A DNA stretch of 64,000 nt, from assembly GCA_905221605.1 (NCBI GenBank), contig CAJNDS010000102.1, positions 706,501-770,500 of the forward strand, in the 5' to 3' direction. Position 1 is the first letter of the stretch, and every line of letters begins with the position of its first letter. A program made the position numbers and the translations under genes. The notes beneath the pieces are model-generated. The model was given only the letters and a program-made list of their open reading frames with translations. It made no database searches and was not told the origin of the DNA. Source of the DNA: Symbiodinium natans (Eukaryota > Sar > Dinophyceae > Suessiales > Symbiodiniaceae). Of this stretch, positions 34,606-45,754 are shown piece by piece.

Positions 34606-35120
34606 AAGGGCCACCCTAGGAGTCAAAAACCTGACCCTCGAACCCTGAATCACAGAGATTATGCATCCAGACTGTGGCTGTTGAAGATCCGTGCAGTGAG
34701 GCGAGATTTGTGGGATTGCGGGGCAGTGGGTTTACGGCCCTGGTGCTTGGGTTGTGGAGGGGTCTACAGTCTCGGATCATGTTCTATATGATGTGGGTGG
34801 CCTATCTGAAACCCTCAACCCCATGCTGAATTTCCTGCCCTCCATGCTCCACCTCCTGCTTCAGGGCTGTAGTATTGACTTTGTTTGACATTCAAGATAC
34901 AACTACACCATCCATTTTTCAGAAACAGGCAGACGTTTTTTGCGTATGAATGGCTATCATTCAGAACGAGCCGGTCCACTTTCAAGATCTGCGCGATTAA
35001 AAAGGAAATCTCACCAAGTCTATAGCTGTAGGATTTGGTACATAATTTAGTCGTGCATGCGGGGGGGGGGGGGGGTTGTGGGGGGTGTGCCAGAAGCCTG
35101 TAGCTGCCTCGCGGACTCAG

Positions 35121-36616
35121 GGAAACCGGGGAAGCCAGGGAGGAGCGCATCAAGAAGGTGCGGTCATGGGGGCTTGGGCATCTAGGGTTGAGGGTTTAGG
35201 GTTTAGGGTTTCGGGTTTAGAGTTTAGGGTTTAGGGTTAGGTTTTAGGTTTTAATTCGGCGTCAAGGCTCATGGGTTCGTGGGGCTCAGGAGCTCAGGTC
35301 GCTTTACTTCACGGGACCTTACCAGGTCCTCCACTAAAGGATCGTTGCCCTCCCCTCCTATATACCTCCCCTGAACCCGAATTTTCTGCCGCTCCCCAGA
35401 AAGACCTATACCTCCGTGAAGGCTTTATGGGTTTCGGAATTAGCCAACCCCCCCCCAGGCCCCCCCCTTACCCCCAAGCTTGAAACCGTGGCCTCTAAGC
35501 TTGAATCCATCCCTCAACCTCCTCCACATCCCTCAACATCCGCAAACCCTGAAACCCAAACATCCTTCCCAAACATCCCCAAACATCCCCTGAACCGCGA
35601 AAACCTCTTGGGGTTTGCGCCAGGCCTTCCAGGCCTACGATGCCACTGGCGACGGCTCGCTGAACATCGAGGAGCTCCGACAGACGCTGAAGGCGCCGAG
35701 CGCATGGTGGGGGTTCGCGACAACAAGGGGCCCTTAACATCGACCCCCCGCTTCAAACAAGAAGGATTCCCTAAAATGAATAAAAGGATCCCACCAGAAT
35801 TTTGGAAGCCACCAAGTCTCCCAGCGTCGGCCCTGGTGACTGCTTGGACCTTTTTTTTTTCCGCTGCAGGATGCGTTGGCTTAGGAGCGACTTGGTGTTT
35901 GTGGGTTTCAGGTCCTCGGCAGCTTCTCCGAGGACGAGGTGCGCAAGGTCTGCGTGGACCTGGACAAGAGCAAGGCACGGCGTCCTCCCCTTTGCGAACC
36001 CCTTGGGTGCGCTGCGGGAGCAGATCTGCTGCCTCTGAACCCAAAACCCAAGGCCCTCCTGGTGCAAGATGGGACCAGGAACTCGGGGTCCCTGCGTCGG
36101 GAGCCTCCTTCAGGCCCCTGAACTCCCTCAATTGAGGATGGCGAGGTGTCCTTCCAGGAGTTCGCTTCCTGGCCCCTCGGTTCTTAGCAGGTTTGGGGTC
36201 TCGGATTTGATGGGTTTGTCGAATTCGGGAAGTGTCAAGGTTTGGAGGGAAACGGATTTCTGGGATTTTGAGAGTTCGTTCTTGGAGCCCCCCCGGTGCA
36301 TGAAGCGAAGCGCCCAGCGGCTTAACCCAGGGCGCAATGCGTGGATGCAGGGTTCTGCAGGTACTTATCACGCCAGCGATGTGAGAGGCTTTCTTACCTA
36401 CTAACCGGGGGATCCTCAACGGAGCCGCGTGCCCCACTCTCCCCTTCGCGCCCCACCCCCCAGCCTTGAACTGCAGAAAGCCCTGGCCACTCGCGTTCAC
36501 CATTCCCCAAGAGCCTGAACCTTCGAACCTTAGAACCTTAGAGCCTTTTAACCTTAGAACCTCTGAACCTTAGGATCAAGTCCGGGACTGGCCCGCCGGC
36601 GGCCATGAAGGCCAAG
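35121..36616 (+). CDS. EF-hand/p25-alpha gene, exons for EF-hand pair 3
   Basis: Exons about 35,121-35,157, 35,624-35,692, 35,912-35,974, 36,137-36,171 and 36,574-36,616. EF-hand 5: EERIKK joins AFQAYDATGDGSLNIEEL, loop DATGDGSLNIEE. EF-hand 6: FSEDEVRKVCVDLDKSK joins DGEVSFQEFASW, loop DKSKDGEVSFQE. The next exon supplies IKSGTGPPAAMKAK, matching WIKAG and WLKKG after the other two pairs. Donors: GT at 35,158 and GC at 35,693, 35,975 and 36,172; every acceptor is AG|G. Three repeats of the same two-EF-hand module suggest internal duplication. The protein is probably a cytosolic calcium sensor or buffer; its partner is unknown. Confidence 0.8.
35184..35258 (-). repeat. Intronic TTTAGGG array
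   Basis: About nine TTTAGGG-type units with small variants inside the intron 35,158-35,623 of the EF-hand gene. Confidence 0.85.
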
Positions 36617-37473
36617 GTGCGCAACCTGCCGGCTCGGTGGGGGGTTCTGGGGGCGACTCCCTGCGAAGCAGTGGGTGACTAGGGATGGTTTGAGTTTCCG
36701 AAATTCCTCCAATTCCTGCCCTAAGCCCGAAGCCCTAAACCCTAAACCCTAAACCCTAAACCCTCGATGCTAGCGACTTGGGATGGTTTGAGTCTCCAGG
36801 GTTCCTCGGTGCTTGAGCTGTGGGCGCTTCCACAGGCTGTCTTTTGGCTGCTTCGTAAGCCCAAAACCCCCGAGATGGTGACTCCCTAAGTCGCTCCTAA
36901 GCGCCGAAACCCACATGGGGATTTACGATATGAGTGGTGCCATATTGCGGTCCTCATCATGAGGGAACCCTACTACTTTTGGGAATTCCTTATTCGGGGG
37001 CCCCTTAGGTTCGTAAACGCCCAAAATGCCCCCCCAAACCTGCTCGGAAGCCTCCAGGCCATTCTAGCGCCCAGCGACTCAGACGGCCTTGAGGCGCAGA
37101 TTGTTTTTGTATCATTACTAGGCTTATTGCTCTTATGAATATTATAACAAAAGTTATGGTATTGCTCTTATGAATATTATAACTCTTATCATCATTATTA
37201 GAGACATTGTTCGAGTGTTTCCAGGGCCTCAGGGCCCCTTTCCTCTCAGAGGGGCTCTGAGGTGTCCATGTTCCCAGCCCCCTTAGGGGCCGAAACCCAG
37301 CCCTCGGCCCTCTGGAGCCCACAAGTTCAAGGTTCCTACGCCTTTTGTGGCTTTTTGACATCTGAGGGCTTTCTGTGGTGCAACGGTCATGTGTCTGGTT
37401 TTCGGGGTTACAAGGGCTAAGGGTTCAAAGCCCCCAACCGTCCAAGCCCTTTTAAGGGACCTCCGCCATCCAG

Positions 37474-38320
37474 GCGGTCTACTACAACTTCTGCGGGGCA
37501 GGCCATTCCGACATGGATGGGATCCCGGGCCATGATCAGCGAGAGCTTTTCGTCGCCTTCTTGTTGGTGCAAGCTTGTGCCGGGGGTGGGTGGACGAAGG
37601 TCCCCAAATCAGATGACCCGTGTTCACTATTGCCACAAACCCTATTTCTAGGCACTCAAGCCTATGGCCTACGCAACTACCAAAAAGGAAAGACGCCTCA
37701 AAACCCTGCAGCGACGCAACGCCGCACACAACGCCGCAACCAAGGAAGAGCTTCAAGAAGCTCTGCCAGGACCAGCTGAAGAAGTGGATCGCTGCTTCAT
37801 CGGGTAAGGTTTTCGGGCTGATCAGTGCTAGGCATCTTGGGGGTTCAACCTGAGTTGTTTGGTTCTGGAGTGCTGCCGAAGAGTCACGGACAGAGGACTG
37901 CGAGCTGATGGACAAGCGCCTGGATGCGACGCACGTCGACCTCATCTTCGCCGACAATCGGGCACCCTTGCCTGAAGAAAATCTCAAGACAACCCCCCCC
38001 CTAACCCCCCCCCCCCTAAACCCCCCCCCTAACCCCCCCCCCCCCCCCTAACCCCCCCCCCCCCCCCCCCCCCCCCCCTCGCCTGAACCTTACGCCCCTC
38101 TCCAAACCCAATGGGTAGAGGCTTTGCCTCAACTCTGGCCCCCCACCCCCCAAAAAACAAAACTAAACAAACGACACGTAATAGCTCGCATTCTAGGACC
38201 CCCCCTCCACACGCACAAGAAGAAGCTTTGGAAGCCAGAGACGAGGTGAAGCCCCGCGGGCAGAATCGCATTGACTTCCTTCAGTTTGAGTCGGCCCTGG
38301 AGCTGCTGGCGGAGAAGCGT
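37474..38320 (+). CDS. EF-hand/p25-alpha gene, p25-alpha (TPPP-like) domain exons
   Basis: Exons 37,474-37,520, 37,745-37,769 (25 bases), 37,896-37,962 and 38,246 to about 38,320. Joined in phase they read VYYNFCGAGHSDMDG, KSFKKLCQ, DCELMDKRLDATHVDLIFAD and GQNRIDFLQFESALELLAEK. This matches the p25-alpha/TPPP core (GKxxxKLCKD, then TDVDIVF, then INYEEFxxALEELA), known in tubulin-binding TPPP and the apicomplexan apicortin. Donors are GA (37,521), GA (37,770) and GC (37,963); acceptors are AG|G. The join from 36,616 is in phase, so I place this domain on the same protein as the EF-hands, but a separate gene cannot be excluded. A role at microtubules is inference. Confidence 0.75.
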
Positions 38321-38489
38321 CTTGCTCTGACTTCAGGGTTTGGGGCTCAGGGCTTGAGGGGTTTAGGGGTTTCGGCCTGTGGGTCTCAGGGCTTCTGGGG
38401 CCTTGGGTCTCTGCAGTTCATGGAGGGGTTTGGGGCTGTGGGCTTTCGGCCTCTTTTTGGCGTGTTTGGGCTTTTGCGGGACCTTGCGA

Positions 38490-41400
38490 AGACCTGAAAG
38501 AAGCCGAGGAAGGGCGTGGCCAAGGCGGAGATTCGGAAGGACGAGCTGGGGATTACCGGGGCCCCTGGATGGCGTAGAGCTCCCAGAGCTGGAGCTGCTG
38601 TATTTGGGCCCACAAATCCACTTCAGCCCCTGTGCTTGGGGAAAAAAACAGCGAAAAACGTGACAGAACCTGTAAACTGCACACCTCCTCCCATCTCCGA
38701 TCCGCCCACCCAAAAAGCTTGAGAAGAGGACATGGTGCTGCAGGGCGGGCCGAAGGTGACGAAGAGCGTTTCGGCGCCCGTGATCCCGACCAACCGACGG
38801 CCCAAGGAGTGTTTTGCTCCTGACCCTTTCAGGGTTTAGGGTTGAGGGTTTAGGGGTCAGGGTTTAGGGAAGAGGGTTTAGGGTTCAGGGTGTGGGGCTT
38901 AGGGTTTAGGGTTTGCCCCCTTTTGACCAGGTACCCCAGAGACCCCATGAAAGACCCTGAAGCTATCCACGAGTTCTCTTTCTTCGGTTCTCGGCATGGG
39001 CCCGTCATAGAAAAACACTCATGGGGACTGGCTTACACCCCAAGCCCTAAACCCGAGACTCGAAGTAAGCTCGAATCCCTATAGGCCCTAGACCCCAAAG
39101 TCCGAATCGCGTCGCAGTCTTGGGGTTTGAAGGTGGTGGCAACTCTTTGTAGACAGCTGAACAGAAATCCCCCCCCCCCCAAAAAAAAAAAAGAAACAGA
39201 AACAAACTCGACACTAAAGGTTTCGGCTGCAGGAGAACCTCCGGAACATCAGCCAGAAGCGGATCGCATCCATCTTGAAGCGCCCCGCCAACGAACCCAA
39301 GGGCCAGGAGACCTGGCGCAAGGACTGGCTGCTCTGATCTTTTTGGGGGTGTGGGGGGGGTGACTGGGGGGATTGGGCTGCAAGGCATGGTGTTGCGGGT
39401 GGGGTGGTTTCTCACAGTCAACCTCAACCCCGAAACCCTTGGAGTCCTGATGTTCAGACGCTTTTCCATCGACTTGTGCTGGCCCGAAAACAGACCGGGT
39501 TGCAGCGAGCACATGCGACCTGAATGCAGCACTTGTAGAGAAACCCGCGCAAAATCTCATCCGTGGCAGCCCGAAGCCCCAAAGCCCTGTCCCTCAATCT
39601 CGGGAGAGGAAGTCAACAACCGGGAGCTCTGGAAGGCGCCCTTGTGCACTCCTTGGGGCGAGGGAGAAGCCAGAACATCCTCAGGGCCCCACCGAGCGCC
39701 ACCCTGAGCACCCTCATCGTTACCGACGCCCAAAATCCGGAAATAAGAGTTGCATCTGAAAAAGCGTTCGCGCTTCGCTTCTTGCCTCTCATACACGGTT
39801 TCCTTGCTTGAGTTTGCTTCGAGGCTCAGCTGGTTGCGTTTAGGCAGCTTTTGGCTAGGCCCGGCTAGGCACCAAAGTCCAGCACTTCCGCCAACTCGCC
39901 ATGACGGAGGCAGCAGGAGTGATCCGGGACTAGTCGGGATACATCAGCACCAGCGCCAAGAAGGATTATGGTCCGCTCGAGTTCACGGGCCGTTTCGCAG
40001 GTGGCCTGAGGGCAGACTTGAAGCGACGCGCGGCATTTTATTTCAGCGACTGGACTGATGCCTTCACGCCGGACAATGCGCAAAAGTCTGTCTCGACGAT
40101 TTTGTCCCTCTCTGGAGAGGAGCCGCTGCGAGGAGCAGTGGCGGGAATTGACCTGGTATAAATTACTCCGGACGGTGGTACCTACATCGTAGAGCGGGTG
40201 TTATGGTGGCCTGCTCATTAGGGAGCTCGACAGGCCACTACTTGTTGTGGCTAGGTGAGGGCTTTTTGGAGCTTCGGGAGTACCTTGAGGGATTTGGCTG
40301 TGCCTTCTTCTTGCCACGCTGCAAACCCGAAGCCCAGAATCTCGAAAGACGCGAAGGCACATGAACACGAGCGAAGACGAGCAACGCTCGGCGCTAATAA
40401 GCGGCGCTCGGCGCTAAGCGGCGCTCGGCGTCGCTCGGCGTCGCTCGGCGTCGCTCGGCGTCGCTCGGCGTCGCTCGGCGTCGCTCGGCGTCGCTCGGCG
40501 TCGCTCGGCGTCGCTCGGCACCACTCAGTACTCGCCAAACCTCGAACCCGAGCCCCGACGCCCCAAAACGCGACCATTGGCCCTCTTGTCCCCCGGAAGA
40601 GGTCTTCGGCCTGGACAACGCAGCCGGCCGGACGCTGAAGCGCATCTACAGTGGCACCGAGGCCCGGGCGGCCTCGGGGGCTTCGGGTTCATAGGGTTTA
40701 GGGGGGTTCAGGATTCGGGCCAGCGTATGGCACCTCGGACAAGGGAGACGGATCTGGATTTCTGGATTTTTTTGTCCCCCCCACCCCCAAGTCACCCTAA
40801 ACCCTTAACCCCGTAACCACACACCAAGGTGGGCCTGGTCTCCCCGGAGTCCCCCAGCACACGCTCCCTCCGCCGAACGCCCACCGCAGAGCTGCTGGCC
40901 GGGGGGCGGAGAACTTCTGACAATTTGCAGGGTTTGTGGAGTTTCCGGTTACGGGTTTAGGGTTTAGGGTTAGGGTTTCGGGCTTGGGTTTGATGTTTTT
41001 CTTTGGGGAGGGACAGAGGTTTGTTTTGTTGGGGGGGTTTTGGCGGGATGGTGTGGGGCTGTGGCGAAGTCTGGGCTTGTGCTTGATGGTGCTTGTGTGG
41101 CGATGGACAGTTCAAGAACCAAGAATGTCAGGTATACCTTAAAAGCAACCTTTCCTGTAAACCTTGAACTGAGCAATCTTACACCTGTCCCTGAAGCAGC
41201 GTGACAGGCGTGCGTAGACATGCGCGTTCGTGAGCCCCCTGAACCCTGTCTCCCAAACGCCCTTTTCCCACCATCTGACTGTTGCAACTGGATACTATTT
41301 TTCAGACATGTCTTTAAAATAGTATCCAGTCGCAAGAATGCAAAGCCTTTCACCTTCAGGTGGTGAAAGCCAAGTCCGACGGCCTGGTACTGGGCCCCAA

Positions 41401-41794
41401 GGCTCACATGAAACAGCCTTGAGAGGTCGCGAGGACGTAGAATGGAGCGCAGTACACAAGGGTAAACAAGGGATGACTGTGTGTGCGTCGGCAAGGAAGT
41501 TGTCCATCACGTGTCAGGGTTGCACAGGCTTGCGGAAGAATTGGGGTAGTCATGCACGAGCGAACCTGCAGAGTACAGGCGAGAAGTTTGGGAGCTTGGA
41601 GCTGCTTGGGAGGCTCTATGAATAGGGCAACTGGTCCCTGCCAAGCAAACGAACGAGCCCTAAACCCCAAGCCCTATAAGCCCCTAAAGACCCCAAACCC
41701 TAAAAGCCCGGAATGAAACCCGCAGCCCGAAGCCGAAGAGGGCGCCTTCAGCCTCGAGGGCTACCGGCTGCCAACGCCGGTGTCTACGCTTTAG
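38490..41794 (+). CDS. Further short in-phase exons downstream of the p25-alpha domain
   Basis: Candidate exons: about 38,530-38,560 (VAKAEIRKDELG), about 38,731-38,811 (VLQGGPKVTKSVSAPVIPTN), 39,233-39,307 (ENLRNISQKRIASILKRP), 40,602-40,661 (VFGLDNAAGRTLKRIYSG), 40,829 to about 40,897 (VGLVSPESPSTRSLRRTP), 41,360-41,401 (VVKAKSDGLVLGPK) and about 41,741-41,794 (GAFSLEGYRLPTP, ending in TAG unless spliced at a GT). Several are bounded by AG|G and GC or GA donors. GGPxxTKSVSAP resembles the tail region after p25-alpha domains. They may form the C-terminus of the same protein or a second gene; the set is incomplete. Confidence 0.45.
38829..38912 (-). repeat. TTTAGGG-type array
   Basis: Degenerate run of TTTAGGG/TTGAGGG/TCAGGG units in the intron-like gap after the 38,731-38,811 exon. 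Confidence 0.75.
39901..40161 (+). pseudogene. SLC4-type bicarbonate/anion transporter fragment
   Basis: The frame from the ATG at 39,901 has a stop after ten codons (VIRD, then TAG), and then reads GPLEFTGRFAGGLRADLKRR, AAFYFSDWTDAF and TPDNAQKSVSTI up to a TAA at 40,159. The GGLxxDxKRRxxxYxSDxxDA string is the conserved lead into the first membrane span of the SLC4 family. It stops before any membrane segment, has an internal stop and shows no intron, so it looks like a truncated retrocopy sitting between exons of the neighbouring gene. Confidence 0.6.
40410..40525. repeat. 10-bp minisatellite (GCTCGGCGTC)n
   Basis: About nine near-perfect copies of GCTCGGCGTC at 40,428-40,520, preceded by GCTCGGCGCTAA variants. 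It lies in an intron-like gap. Ser-Ala-Ser-Leu-Gly-Val frames across it are artefacts. Confidence 0.9.
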
Positions 41795-42094
41795 GCTTCG
41801 TGAAAAGGGGGGTTTACGAAAATAGGGGATGCCGAATATAGTCCCCCAAGTAATCCGCAAGGTTTAAAGACCAAGAACGCACCCCTCGTTTTCGGAAGCC
41901 CCCAAAGGCCCTTTCTTTCGGGCTTCCGAGGGTTCGGAGGGTTCAGGGTTTAGGGCTTGGATAATTTGTTGCACAGGGTTTTAGGCGAGGGGCCGAGTGC
42001 TTCTCATGAATTTCCGTGTGGCGTTTCACTGTCTCACCTCTCAGGGGCGGGAGCTCTGCAAGCAGAGCGCCCAGAGCCCTTACAGCTCCCCGGA

Positions 42095-42098
42095 GTCC

Positions 42099-42179
<81 letters not shown>

Positions 42180-42286
42180 ACCCTAAACCCTAAACCCTAA
42201 ACCCTAAACCCTAAACCCTAAAACCTACACCCTGAACCCTGAACCCTGAACCCTAAACCCTAAACCCTAAACCCTAAACCCTCAAC
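42095..42286 (+). repeat. CCCTCAA array passing into CCCTAAA array
   Basis: About twelve CCCTCAA units (42,099-42,182), then CCCTAAA units, a few CCCTGAA units and CCCTAAA again. Further TTTAGGG or CCCTAAA runs lie at 42,625-42,672 and 42,797-42,857. The block-wise change of unit suggests local amplification of single-base variants. Confidence 0.9.
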
Positions 42287-43385
42287 AACATGCTCCTTTA
42301 AAAACGCCACCCCCTCGACTCCGGTGGGTTCCCGGGCCGCGCCGCCCGCGATAATGTTAGCTGGGTAGTCTTAGGGGGCTCGTGTAGGGCTGCGAAGCAT
42401 CAGGGCACGCAATGGAGGATGTCCAGCGAAACCCGAAAGGTCTCGGCAGAACCCAACCCAACGTCGAGGAGGGCGCTTTAGGCTTCGGAGTCTTGGGAGG
42501 AGTCCGGGTTGATTCTGATGAGTGTCGGGCTTCTTTTCGTTCGGACTGTCTATTGTCAGACCCTTTCGGGCCCCCATTTCCTTTTTTGGAGTCTTCAATC
42601 AAGGTTTGGGGTAACTTTGGGTTAACCCTAAACCCTGAACCCTGAACCCTCAACCCTAAACCCTAAACCCTAGGTTGGCACCTTGGGGGGTTTTGGTGTA
42701 TTGCGAGGCCGGCAGGTGGTACGCCGGTGCTGCGGCTTTAGAAAACTTGGGGGGCTGCCCGGACGCCCTGTAGGCTCTGAGCTTCCCGCAGCTTAGGGTT
42801 TAGGGCTTAGGGTCTTTTAGGGTTTAGGGTTTAGGGTTTAGGGTTTAGGGTTTAGGGTTGCTCCAGTTTAGGGCCCTGTCGCTCGCAGCCCAAGATTAGC
42901 AAGGTTGCCGCAAGTGACTTCAACTTGCCGTCATGTGCATGTTGATCAGCACGGCACCGCGAAGGAAATGAGCAGTCTCCGGCGTCTTTTTCTTTTTTTT
43001 TATTTTTTTGTGTGTGTGTGTGTGTGTTTTTCTTTTTTAAGGGGAGGGGCGGGGTAGAGTTGAGGGCTTCACCGTGCTTTCTGGGTGGCCTAGGGTTGAG
43101 AGCTTGTTGCAGTTCTGAGGCAGAGTCGGAGATTCAACTTTCCATGGCATTAAGTCCTGCAAACCCCAGAAGACCCCAAGAAGTAACCAGGGCTTCGGGC
43201 TCTGAAAGCTTTGAAAGCTGACGGTGGTGTGCATACGGCATATGGAGCATATCCGGCTTTTGCAGAACTTCTGTCATACCTCTTTCCCAACAAAAGTTTG
43301 GGGTTTCCTTTCCACCAGAGCTGTGCCGAAACGTTTGAGAGGTCTAGCATATTTCCTGTACCCGTAAAGCGAATGATCCCTGGCC

Positions 43386-44353
43386 ATGCCGATCTCCTCG
43401 CTGGGCTCCCTCACTCCCCGGGTGTCGGGGAGCGCCTGGGTCGCACCAGGCGCGCAGGTGGTGGGAGATGTGCGGCTGGGTCAGGATGTGGGCGTGTGGT
43501 TCAACTGCGTGCTCCGAGGGGATGACTCGCACATCGAGGTGGGGTGTCCCAAGATCTTGGCTCCAAGGTTTAGGGTTTAGGGTTCAGGGTTAGTAGTGGG
43601 TAGCGTCTGTTAGCACGCTGAGGTCGGGGATGGGACCAACATCCAGGATTTGACCATGGTGCACTTGGATGAGGGCCTCCCTTGCATCATCGGTCGGAAG
43701 GTGTCTGTCGGGCATGCCTGCGTGCTGCACGGCTGCACGGTGGAGGACGAGGTCCTGGTGGGCATGGGCGCGATCATCTTGAACAAGGCATCTTCATCTT
43801 GCGTCTCAGCATCCCCTGAACCTGCAAACCCTAAACCCTAAACCATCCTAAACCCTAAATCATCCAAGGGTTTCGGCCCTCTCCAGAGGAGTGTTTGTTG
43901 AAAACAAAAGGCGGTCATCGGTCGCGGAAGCGTGGTCGGAGCTGGGGCACTGGTCTTGGAAGGCATGAAGGTGCCGCCCTTTTCCCTGGTGGTGGGCTCA
44001 CCGGCTCAGGCGGGCAGTGCAATCTGCTTGTGTTTGGGTGGAGGGAATGGTTTTTTGAAGGCTCGTTACGGGATAGTAGTGACGACGCACTCGACAGTGC
44101 AAGCGAAAGACCATGCTGTGCCGTCACGCGAGGAGGATTTGTCTGTGTATCGGAACTGCGTTCACGAAACGGCGATGTCCTGCGCGGATGATGCCGATGG
44201 CAGCGCAGGGCTTCCCACGCATGCATAACGCGTTCTCGAGATACACGTTGCCGTCCTCGCAAGCTGTCCGGCGTTTTTCAGGTGGCCAGTGTACACGTGT
44301 CGGGCGCCACGTTGCTTGGTGGGCATGAAGAGGATGTGACGGTCCACGCGTGA
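43386..44353 (+). CDS. Gamma-class carbonic anhydrase-like protein (LbH fold), four exons
   Basis: Exons 43,386-43,538, 43,623-43,787, 43,911-44,009 and 44,282-44,353 join in phase to a 162-residue protein. It shows the left-handed beta-helix pattern of gamma-CA/YrdA proteins: APGAQVVGDVRLG, VWFNCVLRGDD, GTNIQDLTMVHLDEG, VGHACVLHGCTV, LVGMGAIIL and VVGSPA. The three zinc histidines are present (about His65, His82 and His87). Family role: zinc-dependent CO2 hydration or a structural homologue, in eukaryotes often at mitochondrial complex I; no targeting peptide is visible here. Donors are GT, GC and GC, acceptors all AG|G. Introns 1 and 2 carry TTTAGGG or CCCTAAA stubs. The C-terminus after VVGSPAQ is unusual and short, so exon 4 is the least certain. 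Confidence 0.8.
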
Positions 44354-44887
44354 GCGACATTCCTGTACCTAGTTCCTCCACACCCTCCTGAGCAGCTTGT
44401 GCGTTTTGTGGCCCGTGTTGCCTTGTGACATCGGCACGGCCTCTGTAGCATCTGCCCCGCGCGCTGGTACGTGTTTGTTGCATTCGCAGGCAAGGGTAAA
44501 ACCTTGAGAAACGCGGTCGACCCATTTCCTGGAGCATTCGAATAGCTTAATTGTAAACGCTTGCCGCCTCGGAGCCGGGCCGGCCGGTGGGGGGGGGCGG
44601 CTGGGGGGGGGGGGGGGGTTTTTCGCGTTTTTGCGGCGATCCCTCTGTGGGTCCCGCCCGACAGGCAGAACCCTCCACGGCATCGGTTTGCAGCTCCTCC
44701 AAGCGATGAGGGTCCCACAGAGCGGAGGGGTTCGAAGGAGGCCCGATCAGACCTTCCTGTTCAAACTGCGCGAGGTCGAGCAGCCCTCGCAAAATGCCGG
44801 GTTATTCTTTTTCCAGCGACCCCGAACCGGCCACACAGGGCCGTTGCACTTGGCTTTGCGTGGCCGCAGGGGTGCAGAAACTCGTGA

Positions 44888-45520
44888 TTGTACGTCCCTT
44901 TGTTGCATGTGGCATATATGCAGCTGCGGGCAGACTTCCTCCGAAGCTGCGTCAGCCTGGGCCCGTCACCCGTTGTGCGGCGAGCCCTGGCGGGCGCCGG
45001 ACCTGAGGCCGAACGCGCGTTCATTGCGATCGGCACCCCAATCGGGCACCCACGGTATGCTGCCGCACACACCGACACGCGTCTCGAGGAGGCGCGGCTA
45101 CTGCAGGAGCTACCCCTGCTACCCCTGGCTCCTCCTCGCCATGTGCATGTGCGCCTCGCCGCGCTGACCACATCTGCACAACCTCCTGCCAAACCTCTCT
45201 GCCATTTATTCGCGTGGCCATGGGGAGTCTGGCGGCGAGCGTACTGCTCCTGCGGCTTGTTGGGCAGCCCTGGGCTGTGCTCGCTGCATCCGCCGCCTGG
45301 CGCGGGCACGCGGACGAGCGCGAGCGCCGTGGGTTGCAGCCGCGGCCGGGCGGGCGCTCACCCGGCGGTGGCATTGCCTCGCGTCATTGGCGGTGCTGCG
45401 CGCGCACGCGCAAACGCTGCTCGAGCTGCCGGTGCAGTCGTGCGACGCGGGGGATGACCAGGAGCTGCTGCTGGGGGAGTTGCTCGCTGAGCGCCCGCAT
45501 GTGTCAATTGTACGATCCCA
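44888..45520 (+). pseudogene. LINE reverse transcriptase C-terminal fragment
   Basis: The frame at 44,888-45,457 contains AERAFIAIGTPIGHPRYAAA and EEARLLQELPLLP, matching the segment just after the catalytic RT core in the LINE at 51.2-53.4 kb (RGFVALGVP, then LLRRLPLLPDL). The frame then drifts. It is a truncated relic. Confidence 0.55.
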
Positions 45521-45754
45521 CCATGTCTGGGTCCACGTTTTGCAGCTTCCTCGTGCAGGGCAAGCTTCGCATACCCCTGTTTATTTCCGCTGGACAGGGA
45601 CACTGGCAATTGTAGGAAAACGTACGTACTGGCTTGGGCGGCCAATTTGCTGTTTCAGCAATATCAGGTTGCAAAACTGCGGAGTCGATCATCCCACTTC
45701 GTTAGCGGGCGAAGCAAAAATTTGCTTGCCCGTTACTATCTGGACACCATTTGT

